A stretch of DNA of 64,000 nt. Source: Thermatribacter velox (GTDB taxonomy: Bacteria; Atribacterota; Atribacteria; Atribacterales; Thermatribacteraceae). This document shows, piece after piece, positions 45,343 through 53,690 of this stretch. The notes beneath the pieces are model-generated. The model saw nothing but the letters and a program-made list of their open reading frames with translations, did no database searches and was not told the DNA's origin. Both the position numbers and the translations under genes were made by a program. Every line of letters begins with the position of its first letter. Position 1 is the first letter of the stretch. Location of the stretch: NCBI RefSeq assembly GCF_038396615.1, contig NZ_CP121689.1, positions 1-64,000 on the forward strand, given 5' to 3'.

Positions 45343-46629
45343 TTATGCTTCTGGTGAGAACCGCTCTATTTTGGGGTGTGCAGAGCTTTCGTCCAGGTAA
45401 TCAAAAAGTGAGGTCAGGTCCTTGAAAATCAGGGCACCTTTTTTACAAAGCGCTTCCAGATATTTCCTTGCTTTGCCGCCGGTAAAGTCGAATTTTACAT
45501 CAAAGCATTCCTCAAAAAGAAGGACCTTTTTACCCTTTTCCTGAAGAGAGAGAGCCATCTCTAAATTAGCGAGATTACCCTCTCCCCAGAAGGTGGGGGC
45601 AATGATTACGAAGTTTTTTTGCATGGCTATTTGTTTTGCTCTTTCAAGGTTTTCTTTTTGGATAGAGGAAAAAGGTTTTTCTGTTACTACTTCAAGGTTC
45701 AACTTGCGGGCTGCTTCTTCATCAGCATCAAGCTGGTTTACCACTCCCACACTGACTTCTATACCCTTTTGTAGGAGCAATCTCAACAGAGGTTTCCCAC
45801 TGCCTCCGCCACATATGAGGTGTACTTTCAGGGGGTGTTTGTGCGGAGTGCTTATACTAAGCGGTATGAAAAAGGGTCGCAGGGTGTAGGGGTGGATTTC
45901 CTCCAGGAATTTCACGCCAAACAGTTCGCTGAGAACGGAGCTTTTCATAACTTCTTCAATTTTTCCAAAAGCGAATATTTTCCCCTCTTTCATGAAAAGT
46001 GCCTGGTTGCAAAACTGGGCTGCCAGATTGGGGTCGTGAAGAACGCATAGAATGGTAATTCCCTGCTCTCTAAGTTGAGTTAGTATAGACATAATCTCCA
46101 GCTGGTAAAGTATATCTAAGTGGCTGGTTGGCTCATCAAGCAGGAGAAGCTCTGGTTCCTGGGCTAAAGCTCTGGCAATCATAACTCGCTGTTTTTCTCC
46201 CCCGGAAAGCTGGGCAAAGGGTTGTTCCGCTAAGTGAAGGGTGGCAGTTTGTTGCATGGCTCTGTTTACGACCTGGTAATCCCTAAGGCTTTCTTTCTGC
46301 CATTTCCGCCAGTGCGGAAAACGCCCCATCATTACTATTTCATGGCAAGGTAGCTCCAGCTGGTCAGGAAAGTTTTGGAAGACCATGGCAATTTTTTTTG
46401 CCCTGGCTTTTCGCGGCAGTCTGAGCAGGTCTTTTCCCTCGAGGTACACCCTCCCCTGAGCGGGTTCCAGTAGGCCGGCAAGCAGGGACAACAGGGTGCT
46501 TTTTCCGGAGCCGTTGGGGCCGAGCACGCCCACAAAAGCTCCTCGCTCTATTCCAAAGTTCACCCTGCGGACTGCAGGCAGGGAGCCGTAGTAGAAAGAA
46601 AGCTCTTTGGCTTTAAGGTATTCACCCAT
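45343..46629 (-). CDS. Cobalamin-type ABC ATPase with C-terminal extension (BtuD-like)
   Basis: The ABC domain (about 1-250) has Walker A LGPNGSGKSTLL, signature LSGGEKQRVMIARAL and Walker B LLLLDEPTSHLD, typical of the BtuD/FhuC family. Residues of about 265-428 form an added domain of unknown function with Rossmann-like elements (KVHLICGGGSGKPLLRLLL, KNFVIIAPTFWGEGNLAN). A normal BtuD is about 250 residues. The gene overlaps btuC by 8 bp in an operon led by a cobalamin riboswitch, so B12 or a corrinoid is the likely cargo. Confidence 0.88.
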   Translation of the reverse strand: MGEYLKAKELSFYYGSLPAVRRVNFGIERGAFVGVLGPNGSGKSTLLSLLAGLLEPAQGRVYLEGKDLLRLPRKARAKKIAMVFQNFPDQLELPCHEIVMMGRFPHWRKWQKESLRDYQVVNRAMQQTATLHLAEQPFAQLSGGEKQRVMIARALAQEPELLLLDEPTSHLDILYQLEIMSILTQLREQGITILCVLHDPNLAAQFCNQALFMKEGKIFAFGKIEEVMKSSVLSELFGVKFLEEIHPYTLRPFFIPLSISTPHKHPLKVHLICGGGSGKPLLRLLLQKGIEVSVGVVNQLDADEEAARKLNLEVVTEKPFSSIQKENLERAKQIAMQKNFVIIAPTFWGEGNLANLEMALSLQEKGKKVLLFEECFDVKFDFTGGKARKYLEALCKKGALIFKDLTSLFDYLDESSAHPKIERFSPEA

Positions 46630-47686
46630 GGAGTTTCTTCCTTTTGCGAAGAAGGTAGATAAAAAAGGGAGCTCCCAGCAAACTGGTGATAATTCCTACT
46701 GGAAGCTCCACGGGATTAAGGATGCTTCTGGCAGCGGTATCAGCCCAAAGCAGTATGATTCCTCCGCTCAGGAAGGAAAAAGGAAGGAGCAGGCGGTGAT
46801 TCTGGCCAAATAGCAGGCGCATTATGTGAGGAACTATTAACCCCACAAACCCGATTACGCCACTTGCTGCCACACAGCTTGCCACCACCAGGGAACAAGC
46901 GAAAACCAGCCACCTTTTCACCCGCTCGATATCCACCCCCATGCTTTCTGCTGTTTTTTCACCAAGCAGCATGATGTTCAGTTCTCTGTGGAAAGCGAGC
47001 ATGAAGGGTATTCCCGCACTCAAAAATGGCAAAACCATTTTTACTTCCCTCCAACTCCGGTTCCAAAGGCCACCCATTAGCCAGAAGACAATCTGATGCA
47101 AATCATGACCGGCAAAAAACATGGAAAGCGAAACCAGAGCCGAGAAGAAAAAACCCACAGCGACGCCGGAAAGAAGCAGAGTCTCAAGCGGGGTTTTCCG
47201 GTTTACCTGCCCGAGTGAAAACACCAGAAAAGTGGTTAAAAGCGCAAAGGAGAAAGCCGAAAAAGGCACTGCGTAAAGACCAAAATTCCATTTTTTGAGA
47301 ATGGCCAGCACTGCTCCAAAGGAAGCTCCGGAACTGATTCCCAGAACGTAGGGGTCGACCAGGGGGTTGCGGAAAAGACCCTGCAGCACTGCTCCGGATA
47401 TGGAAAGACCGCCTCCTACCAGGGTGGCGAGAGTTACTCTGGGCATCCTAACCTGAAAAAGGATGGTTTTCTGAAGGGGGGAGATGTCCTGCCAGTGAAA
47501 AATTGCCCAGAAGTCACCGCTTTGGAAGCGACCTCTTCCAAAAGAAAGTGCTAAAAGAAAACTCAGAAGGAGGCCGACTATTAGACCTCCTTCCCAGAGG
47601 AAAACCTTTTGGGATGACCTTTTGGTCGTGTTGCTCGGCTCAGTTATCTTGGGTTGCTGTCTGGGATTGAATTTCGTAGTCTTCAA
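46622..47686 (-). CDS. btuC: Cobalamin ABC permease (BtuC/FecCD family)
   Basis: This FecCD-family permease of about 354 residues has 9-10 helices. Hallmarks are VRMPRVTLATLVGGGLSISGAVLQGLFRNPLVDPYVLGI and VVASCVAASGVIGFVGLIVPHIMRLLFG, diagnostic of BtuC/FhuB-type channels. The start is uncertain: TTG 47686, with GGTGAG 7 nt upstream, is favoured, while the open frame extends to 47701. In either case the gene overlaps the end of btuF by about 47 bp. It works with the BtuF and BtuD proteins encoded alongside. Confidence 0.93.
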   Translation of the reverse strand: MKTTKFNPRQQPKITEPSNTTKRSSQKVFLWEGGLIVGLLLSFLLALSFGRGRFQSGDFWAIFHWQDISPLQKTILFQVRMPRVTLATLVGGGLSISGAVLQGLFRNPLVDPYVLGISSGASFGAVLAILKKWNFGLYAVPFSAFSFALLTTFLVFSLGQVNRKTPLETLLLSGVAVGFFFSALVSLSMFFAGHDLHQIVFWLMGGLWNRSWREVKMVLPFLSAGIPFMLAFHRELNIMLLGEKTAESMGVDIERVKRWLVFACSLVVASCVAASGVIGFVGLIVPHIMRLLFGQNHRLLLPFSFLSGGIILLWADTAARSILNPVELPVGIITSLLGAPFFIYLLRKRKKLHG

Positions 47687-48596
47687 AACGATACTCACCA
47701 AATATTTCAGGGTGAATTATCTTTGCGAATATTTCCAGTGCCTGGACTATTCTCGGTCCAGGGCGGGAAACGATGTCGCTATCTACCCGGGCTACTCTCC
47801 CCTCTTTGACCGCTTTTAGGGTTTGCAGGCGCTGATCCTGCAGGAGGAATTGATAGGGAAGGTTCTGGGCATCTCCATGATTTTCTACCACCGTTATAAT
47901 ATCTGGATTGCGACGCAGGAGCTCTTCTAACTCAATACTTACATAGCCCTCAAGGTCTGAAGCAGCGTTTTTGCCACCCGCTTTTTCGATGAGTTCATCA
48001 ATGAAGGTACCTTTGCCCGCTGTCCAGATAGGTTGGTGCCAAATCAGGTGGAACACCAGAGGTTTTTGGACTTCCGTCATTCCAGCTGTTTTTTCTTCCA
48101 CCCTTTTTATGCGCTCTCTAAGGCTATGTACCAATGCTTCCCCTTTTTCTTCCACGCCACATATTTTGGCTAATTTTTCCAGGTCAGAGAGGATTTCTTC
48201 CATGTTTTGGGGATTAACCAGGTATACCGCAATTCCCAATTCTTCCAGCCTGGTAAGCAATTCCTGGGGATTCAAGGAAGATGCCACCACTAAGTCGGGT
48301 TGCAAAGAGAGTAGTTTTTCGAGTTCCACTTCGGTTATGGTGCCCACTTTTTCTTTGTTCAATGCTTCTTGAGGAAAGTTGCAATAGGTAGTCACGCCCA
48401 CTATTTTTTGAGATAAAGAGAGGGCGAAAAGCATCTCAGTGCAGGAGGGAGCAAGAGAGACAATCCTTGCTGGTGGCTGAGCAAGTTCAACCTGCTGTCC
48501 CCGGTCATCGGTTACACTGAGCCCAAATGCAATGTTTGCAAAAAGCAGGACAGAAAGCGCAAAAAAGACGGTAAAAATTTTTAACCGTTTGTACAC
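47640..48596 (-). CDS. btuF: Cobalamin-binding periplasmic protein (BtuF-like)
   Basis: The 318-residue exported binding protein (type III fold) has a signal peptide (IFTVFFALSVLLFANIAFG). Characteristic blocks are PARIVSLAPSCTEMLFALSL, LEKLLSLQPDLVVASSLNPQ, and GNNxxD-like GGKNAASDLEGYVSIELEELL. These mark the BtuF/FecB group that delivers corrinoids or iron chelates. The riboswitch just upstream supports cobalamin. The start is GTG 48596, with GGGGGAT before it. It is the first gene of the operon. Confidence 0.93.
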   Translation of the reverse strand: MYKRLKIFTVFFALSVLLFANIAFGLSVTDDRGQQVELAQPPARIVSLAPSCTEMLFALSLSQKIVGVTTYCNFPQEALNKEKVGTITEVELEKLLSLQPDLVVASSLNPQELLTRLEELGIAVYLVNPQNMEEILSDLEKLAKICGVEEKGEALVHSLRERIKRVEEKTAGMTEVQKPLVFHLIWHQPIWTAGKGTFIDELIEKAGGKNAASDLEGYVSIELEELLRRNPDIITVVENHGDAQNLPYQFLLQDQRLQTLKAVKEGRVARVDSDIVSRPGPRIVQALEIFAKIIHPEIFGEYRFEDYEIQSQTATQDN

Positions 48597-48689
48597 CGTT
48601 AATCCCCCTTTCTCGCTTTTAGGGAAGGAGGAGGGGGAGAGGGAGGGCTTTCACTTGATTATCCCACCTCCTCTTTCCGCGAAGAGTGG

Positions 48690-48866
48690 TTGGGAACGTC
48701 CTGGGCAGGTCTCCTGGCTCCCGGATCCTTGCCTTACCGCACCTTCCCAGCCTTTGCAGGCCAGTGGCTTTTTTGCGGCAGGCTCCCCGGTTACAGTGGC
48801 GGGACCGCACCGGATTCACACCGGTTTCCCTTTTAAGGCAGAAAGCCACCCAGAACTCTCAACGCT
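48690..48866 (-). ncRNA. Cobalamin riboswitch
   Basis: On the minus strand the aptamer shows AAAGGGAAACCGGTGTGAA and GGTGCGGTCCCGCCACTG, then GAGCCTGCCGC and AAAGCCACTGGCC. Near its 3' end is the B12 box, GGGAGCCAGGAGACCTGCC (48704-48722). This is the conserved core of the adenosylcobalamin class. It sits about 100 nt before btuF. A C/U-rich run downstream could pair with the G-rich ribosome site of btuF, which would suit translational control. Confidence 0.95.
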
Positions 48867-48873
48867 GAATTAC

Positions 48874-48879
48874 ATTATA
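48874..48879 (-). promoter_or_regulatory. Extended -10 promoter of the riboswitch-btu operon
   Basis: TGGTATAAT on the minus strand (TATAAT at 48879-48874) lies just before the riboswitch aptamer. No clear -35 is visible. Confidence 0.55.
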
Positions 48880-48902
48880 CCACAAAAGAAAAAAAGAGTT
48901 TT

Positions 48903-50081
48903 TTAGGAAATCATAAGCCAGATGATTCCCCAAGCGAAAAGCATCAAGGTTGCCGGGATAAGCAGGCGGTAGACTTTCTTGAAACTTGCTTCGAAAAAGC
49001 GACAGGAGAAGATGAAGCAAAGGTGCATGGGTGAAAGCAAAACCCCGGAAAAACCACTCAGGTAGAGAATCGGAAAAACACTGGGGAGCGTTTGGGCGTT
49101 GAAAAAAGAAAGGACCATAGGAAAGGCAATACCCACAAAAGCAGCAGTTAAGCCAGTAAGCAGGCCGGTAACCATGGGGAGCAACATGCCCAGCAAAAGA
49201 AGCGGGACATCTTTGCTAATTAGAAAACTGGCCATTTTATCGATGTCCTGATTTGCAAGGAGTATGTTTTTGAAAATCAGTACGCCAATTACATCAAAAA
49301 GTATTGCCCAGGGAAAGCTTCTGGCAAGAAATTTTCCAAGGGTTTTTAAAGGGAGGCGTTTGGTTATTGAAAAAGTGGCTATTCCCAGGATGGCTCCTAT
49401 CCAGACGGGAATGCCGAGAAGCACGCTGGCTACGGGCACCATGAAAGGCAAAAGCACAAAAAGCAAGTTTTTCATATCCGGAGCAAATCGACGAGTTTTT
49501 TCGGGCAGGGGGATTTGAAGGTGGCGTTTTACCGCGAGCCAGCCCGCTCCCGCTGCTATCAGGAAGAAAGGGAAATGGTGGGCCATAATCCAGGTAGCGG
49601 GTAGGCCCGATACGGAAGCAGCAAGCAAAACTCCCGGATAAAGCGGTAGAAAAAATTCCCATATGTGACGGAACCAGTAATTGGCAAAGGCCAATATATC
49701 TCCATCCTGGGTGTAAGGTGTAGCTGCTGTTTTTACTAAGGGGGCTGAGAAAAGAGCTCCACCTGGCATGGGTAAAATGCCCACCAAGGAAGGAAGGATA
49801 ACCCCGGCCAGCTCAGGTCTTTTGAGTACTTTCTGGACTGAGCGGGTTAACACATCGAGTTCTCCGCTGTGAGCCAGGGTACCTCCAAGTAGGGTTACAA
49901 AAATAACGCTTAAAAGCAGTGCCAGGTTGTCAGGGTTGGGCCAGAAGGTGGAGGAAACAACCCTCCACCAGCCCAAAGGGTTAAAACCCGAAAAAATCAG
50001 CAGAAAAAGAGAAACACCCAGGAGCGACCATCCCAAACTGATTTTCTTCTGGAGCAAAAAAGAACAACTACAAAGATGCAA
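48903..50081 (-). CDS. DUF401 family membrane transporter
   Basis: The protein is about 392 residues with roughly ten hydrophobic helices, including VIFVTLLGGTLAHSGELDVL and LAGVILPSLVGILPMPGGAL. GLLTGLTAAFVGIAFPMVLSFF and LSGFSGVLLSPMHLCFIFSC are also typical of the DUF401 family. These proteins resemble ion-transporter superfamily permeases, but no substrate is known. The start is uncertain (the frame opens at TTG 50081 with no clear ribosome site); the N-terminal 15 residues may not be real. It lies between the riboswitch operon and the UPF0047 gene. Confidence 0.78.
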   Translation of the reverse strand: MHLCSCSFLLQKKISLGWSLLGVSLFLLIFSGFNPLGWWRVVSSTFWPNPDNLALLLSVIFVTLLGGTLAHSGELDVLTRSVQKVLKRPELAGVILPSLVGILPMPGGALFSAPLVKTAATPYTQDGDILAFANYWFRHIWEFFLPLYPGVLLAASVSGLPATWIMAHHFPFFLIAAGAGWLAVKRHLQIPLPEKTRRFAPDMKNLLFVLLPFMVPVASVLLGIPVWIGAILGIATFSITKRLPLKTLGKFLARSFPWAILFDVIGVLIFKNILLANQDIDKMASFLISKDVPLLLLGMLLPMVTGLLTGLTAAFVGIAFPMVLSFFNAQTLPSVFPILYLSGFSGVLLSPMHLCFIFSCRFFEASFKKVYRLLIPATLMLFAWGIIWLMIS

Positions 50082-50122
50082 ATTATTTTCAGCGCTGCCA
50101 GCATTTTTCCGCTTTTTGTGTT

Positions 50123-50512
50123 TCAGGCAGAGGGGATAACCAGAACGTAGAGATTACACTGGCGGGGGCCATTGAATTCGTAAAAATAGATGCGTTGTCC
50201 TTCGCCGAGCATGAGTTTTCCCTCCAAGGCAATAAGTACTTCAGTTGGAGCTACAAAAGCAGCACCCACTTCAGGAGTCTGAAAGTCCTGGCCCTCTTCC
50301 AGGACTTTCTTTAGTAATCTGTTCAGGGGAGGATTGGAGGAGGAAGGGCTTTGGGCAATTCCCTGAATGTTAATTGCTGCATCGCTATGGGGGACATAAA
50401 CGAACACTCCTGCTTCCTTAGAGCCACTTTCTCGAACCACTTCTTCAATCAGGGGGGTTACGTCTATGGTTTCCTCTCTTTGTCGGGTGGTAAGCACTAT
50501 GTTTTTAAACAA
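50123..50512 (-). CDS. UPF0047 (YjbQ-like) protein lacking conserved His residues
   Basis: The 129-residue protein matches the UPF0047 fold: the N-terminal TTRQREETIDVTPLIEEVV, GVFVYVPHSDAAINIQG, and the C-terminal EGKLMLGEGQRIYFYEFNGP. Other members show a second His cluster (H-x-x-x-x-x-x-x-x-H region before the LP-x-x-G-x-L strand); here that place reads GQDFQTPEVGAAFVAP with no His. Known members have thiamine-phosphate synthase side activity but unclear roles. The start is TTG 50512 after GGGAGGGAAG. The apparent longer frame to 50848 only shadows the permease gene. It ends the CUT1 operon. Confidence 0.78.
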   Translation of the reverse strand: MFKNIVLTTRQREETIDVTPLIEEVVRESGSKEAGVFVYVPHSDAAINIQGIAQSPSSSNPPLNRLLKKVLEEGQDFQTPEVGAAFVAPTEVLIALEGKLMLGEGQRIYFYEFNGPRQCNLYVLVIPSA

Positions 50513-50553
50513 GTCGACTTCCCTCCCTTTTTGGTTTTTTGGTGCTATATAAA

Positions 50554-51402
50554 TTAGCCTTTTACTGCACCGAACGTCAAGCCCCGTATCAGGTAGCGTT
50601 GCATGAGAAGGGAGAAAACGATTACTGGAATCATGGTGATGAGCCCGGCTGCAGCGAGAGGCCCCCAGGCAATACGCCACCCGGTTATAAAGCGTCCCAG
50701 ATAGATGGGAAGGGTTTGGGCGTCCTTGCTGGTGGTGAGGACCAGGGCCATCAGAAATTCTCCCCAGCTCTGGATAAAAGACAGAGTGGCTACCGCAGCT
50801 AAACCTGGAGCAGCGAGAGGCAGGCTTACTCGGGTAAAACTTTGCCATATGCCTGCTCCGTCCACATAGGCTGCTTCATCAAGTTCTCGGGGAATTTCGT
50901 TGAAAAAGGTTATCAACACCCAGGTACTGAAAGGAGTGGTGAATACCAGATGAGATAGAATGAGTGCCCACCAGGTGTTCACAAGATGCAGTTTGCTGAA
51001 AATAACGTAAAGGGGCAACGCTGCAGCGATTGGTGGTAACATCCTGATGGAGATAATCCAGGACACAAAACCCATTCCACCTATTTTGAAGCGAGATATG
51101 GCGTAGGCGGCAAGTGCAGCCACTACGGTTGAGATGAGAGCCACAAAAAGCGCTACTATGGTGCTGTTTCTGAGATAAGGGGTGATGGTGGAGATGGCTG
51201 TGGTAACACTCCCAAAAAATCCTCCTTCAAGACCCAGGAAATTTCCCACCGTCCAGTAGCGAGGGAAAAAGGAAGGAGGCCAGGTAAACCAGTCTTCGCT
51301 CCTTTTGAAAGCTGTGGTTGCCAGCCAGTATACGGGGAAGAGAAAGAAGAAAAGGGTTATGATTACCAACACTGCTCTTGCAATTTTCCAGAGCCACCTC
51401 AT
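50554..51402 (-). CDS. CUT1 sugar ABC permease (MalG-like)
   Basis: The 282-residue permease has six helices and the MalG-type EAA loop (EIPRELDEAAYVDGAGIWQSFTRVSLPLAAPGL). It begins with a hydrophobic segment (AVLVIITLFFFLFPVYWLAT). With the MalF-like partner it forms the channel of a CUT1 importer for an oligosaccharide or sugar-like solute. It starts 13 bp after the partner's stop. The ATPase gene for this transporter is not in the operon, so a shared MsmK/MalK-type ATPase elsewhere is needed. Confidence 0.94.
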   Translation of the reverse strand: MRWLWKIARAVLVIITLFFFLFPVYWLATTAFKRSEDWFTWPPSFFPRYWTVGNFLGLEGGFFGSVTTAISTITPYLRNSTIVALFVALISTVVAALAAYAISRFKIGGMGFVSWIISIRMLPPIAAALPLYVIFSKLHLVNTWWALILSHLVFTTPFSTWVLITFFNEIPRELDEAAYVDGAGIWQSFTRVSLPLAAPGLAAVATLSFIQSWGEFLMALVLTTSKDAQTLPIYLGRFITGWRIAWGPLAAAGLITMIPVIVFSLLMQRYLIRGLTFGAVKG

Positions 51403-51415
51403 TGTCTTTCCTCCT

Positions 51416-52303
51416 TCAGAGTCCCAGCACTTCTCTGAGTCGCAGGAAGCGAATCAGGAGGTTGGTCAAAAGCGATACTACAATCAAAAGGATTACGCTC
51501 AGGGCTGAGGCATAGCCAATGTCCCATCCGAATGATATGCCTACTTTATAAATATAAAAACTGTAGGAATGAGTCGCTGAACCCGGTCCTCCAAAGGTCA
51601 CCATGTAGACCAAGTCGAATATTTTCAGAATATCGATTAGGCGAATAATCAGCACTACCCAGATGAGGGGCTTGAGGAGCGGGAGTTCAATGTAGCGAAG
51701 TGCACTCCATCCGCTGGCTCCATCCACAAGGCTTGCTTCCACCACATCCCGAGGTATGGATTGTAAGCCTGCGTAAATCACCAGGAACACAAAAGGTGTC
51801 CACTGCCAAACGTCGATAAGGATTATGCCCAACTGTGCAAAAAATTGAGTGCCCAACCAGGAAACTCTGTCAACACCCAAAAGCGACAGGAAGTAATTGA
51901 TAGGTCCAAATTCAAAGTTAAACAACATTTTCCAGGCTATTCCTGCTACAACTGGAGGTACCATCATGGGAATCAGGAGAGTACTTCTGAATGTTCTTTC
52001 TCCAAAAAAGTCACGAAGGAGGAAAGCAATACCAATTCCAAGCACTATTTCCAGAGGGCAGGCAACTGCCAGGAGCAAGATGGTAAACTTAACACTGGAG
52101 CGAGCAGTGCGGTCCTGGAATATTTCTTTATAATTTTCGAGGCCAATAAATTCTGGTTTTTCCCAGGAAGCAAGGGTGTATCTGTGAAAAGACATGTATA
52201 TCATGTAGGCAAAAGGGTAAACAGTCAGTCCTATGAAAAGTAAAAGCAACGGAAGAACCATGAAAAAGCCAATTCTTTTTCTTCTGTGCAGAGCAGAAAG
52301 CAT
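51416..52303 (-). CDS. CUT1 sugar ABC permease (MalF-like)
   Basis: The 295-residue permease has six helices. Its EAA loop is IPRDVVEASLVDGASGWSALRYIELPLLKPLI, as in the MalF/UgpA group, and the N-terminal FMVLPLLLLFIGLTVYPFAY is the first helix. The start is ATG 52303 (MLSALHRRK), with GGAGGAGAG upstream; an earlier frame from 52333 runs through the intercistronic hairpin. It pairs with the MalG-like protein encoded next. Confidence 0.94.
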   Translation of the reverse strand: MLSALHRRKRIGFFMVLPLLLLFIGLTVYPFAYMIYMSFHRYTLASWEKPEFIGLENYKEIFQDRTARSSVKFTILLLAVACPLEIVLGIGIAFLLRDFFGERTFRSTLLIPMMVPPVVAGIAWKMLFNFEFGPINYFLSLLGVDRVSWLGTQFFAQLGIILIDVWQWTPFVFLVIYAGLQSIPRDVVEASLVDGASGWSALRYIELPLLKPLIWVVLIIRLIDILKIFDLVYMVTFGGPGSATHSYSFYIYKVGISFGWDIGYASALSVILLIVVSLLTNLLIRFLRLREVLGL

Positions 52304-52316
52304 GACTCTCCTCCTC

Positions 52317-52344
52317 CAGGTGGGGGCATGCATGCCCCCACCTG
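52317..52344 (-). terminator. 28-bp palindromic intercistronic hairpin
   Basis: CAGGTGGGGGCATG and CATGCCCCCACCTG form a perfect 28-bp inverted repeat 9 bp after the binding-protein stop and just before the ribosome site of the MalF-like gene. It lacks a T-run and probably limits readthrough or stabilises the binding-protein mRNA. Confidence 0.65.
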
Positions 52345-52352
52345 TTCGCTTT

Positions 52353-53690
52353 TCATTTGCTCAGGGTTTTTATCCAGTCTTCGGCTACCATATTCAGAGT
52401 GTCAATTGAAGCAGGTTGCTGACCAAGCAGAATTTCTGAGAGGGTGCCAACCAGGATGTCTTCGAGCCTTGGCTCTTCAGGAATGCGTGGACGGTGAGAT
52501 GCGCCTTCCAGAGACTGGATGTAGGCGTCTTTGAGCCAGGGCGAATCGGCTAATACTTCAGGGTCGTAGACAACCGATTTTCGGGTGGGACCTATGCGGT
52601 ATTTTAGCCACTGAATTTTGTCGCCTTCCTTGCTGGTTGCGTACTGGATGAACTGGAAAGCTTCTTTTTTGTTGTCAGATGCTTCATTGATACCGATACC
52701 CCAGCCACCGCTTACTGGAGCACCTCCAGGCATAACTGCAACGCCAACTTTTTCTTCAAATGGCTGCAGCTCAGGCGATTCTTTCCAGCTGGCTAAACAG
52801 GCGGTCCACTGGGGAACCATGGCTACCCTACCCTTAGCAAACGCTTCCAGAGTTTCGCCGTAGTCAGAGCCCAAGGGGTCGGGAGCGTACTGCATGAGTT
52901 CAATCATATCTTGCAGGGCTTTTACTCCCTCTTCGGAGTTGAAAGCTGGCTTGTGGTCTGCAGTGAAATAATCACCCCAGTCGAGATCCACTTCTCCAAA
53001 TTTGGCTATACCCTCTTCGCTACGGCGATAGGGACCAAAGAAATTCAAGTACATGTAGAAAAGAGTGTGGGTACGGGGGAACATTAAGGCAATACCGTAT
53101 TCAGTGGGAGAGTCGGGATTAAACTTTTTGGTAAAGAACTTGGCGATGTCTTTTGCTTCTTCCCAGGTCTGGGGCACGCGAAGCTCTTTTCCGTATTCAG
53201 CCTGGAATTTGGCTTTAAGTGTCTCATTTTCGAAAAGGTCTTTGCGATAGAAGAAGAACATGGTTGCTCCATAGAAAGGATAACCAATGCGCTTGTCCTG
53301 CCAGTAACCATAGACGTATCTTGCTGTGGGAATAAAATCGTCGTCATCGAAGTTGGGATCCACCAGGTCTGGATTGGCTTGGGCAAAAGCTTCCAGGTCC
53401 ACAAATCCAGGGGCGATGGCTCCAGCAGTCATTAAGTCCCAAGTGGTTACGTCAAAAGCACCGGTTTTGCTGGTTATGTCTTGCAGGATACGTGGGTACA
53501 GGACTTCCCAGGAAAGAGGAGTTATTTCAATTCTGACTTCTGGATGCTGGGCCATAAAGTTCTGGGCAAGTTCATACAAAGCATCGGCATTGTCGGGTGA
53601 AGACCACACGGTGAGTTCTCCAGCGAATGCCGAACCTGCAACCAGAGTCATCAAGGCAATCAGGGCTAAAACCAACCATTTCTTGCTCAT
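52353..53690 (-). CDS. CUT1 sugar-binding protein (MalE-like)
   Basis: The 445-residue extracellular solute-binding protein (family 1) has a signal peptide (LVLALIALMTLVAGSAFA). Domain blocks include LTVWSSPDNADALYELAQNF, RIGYPFYGATMFFFYRKDLF and the C-terminal YATSKEGDKIQWLKYRIG. It captures the sugar for the MalF/MalG-like permeases. It overlaps the end of the LacI gene by 4 bp, so regulator and transporter share a transcript. Its ligand is not predictable from the sequence. Confidence 0.93.
   Translation of the reverse strand: MSKKWLVLALIALMTLVAGSAFAGELTVWSSPDNADALYELAQNFMAQHPEVRIEITPLSWEVLYPRILQDITSKTGAFDVTTWDLMTAGAIAPGFVDLEAFAQANPDLVDPNFDDDDFIPTARYVYGYWQDKRIGYPFYGATMFFFYRKDLFENETLKAKFQAEYGKELRVPQTWEEAKDIAKFFTKKFNPDSPTEYGIALMFPRTHTLFYMYLNFFGPYRRSEEGIAKFGEVDLDWGDYFTADHKPAFNSEEGVKALQDMIELMQYAPDPLGSDYGETLEAFAKGRVAMVPQWTACLASWKESPELQPFEEKVGVAVMPGGAPVSGGWGIGINEASDNKKEAFQFIQYATSKEGDKIQWLKYRIGPTRKSVVYDPEVLADSPWLKDAYIQSLEGASHRPRIPEEPRLEDILVGTLSEILLGQQPASIDTLNMVAEDWIKTLSK

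Noticed and set aside
50513-50848. N-terminal 112-residue extension of the UPF0047 frame
   Set aside because: It overlaps the MalG-like permease gene in another frame, has biased composition and lacks any family match; the ribosome site at TTG 50512 fits the family start.
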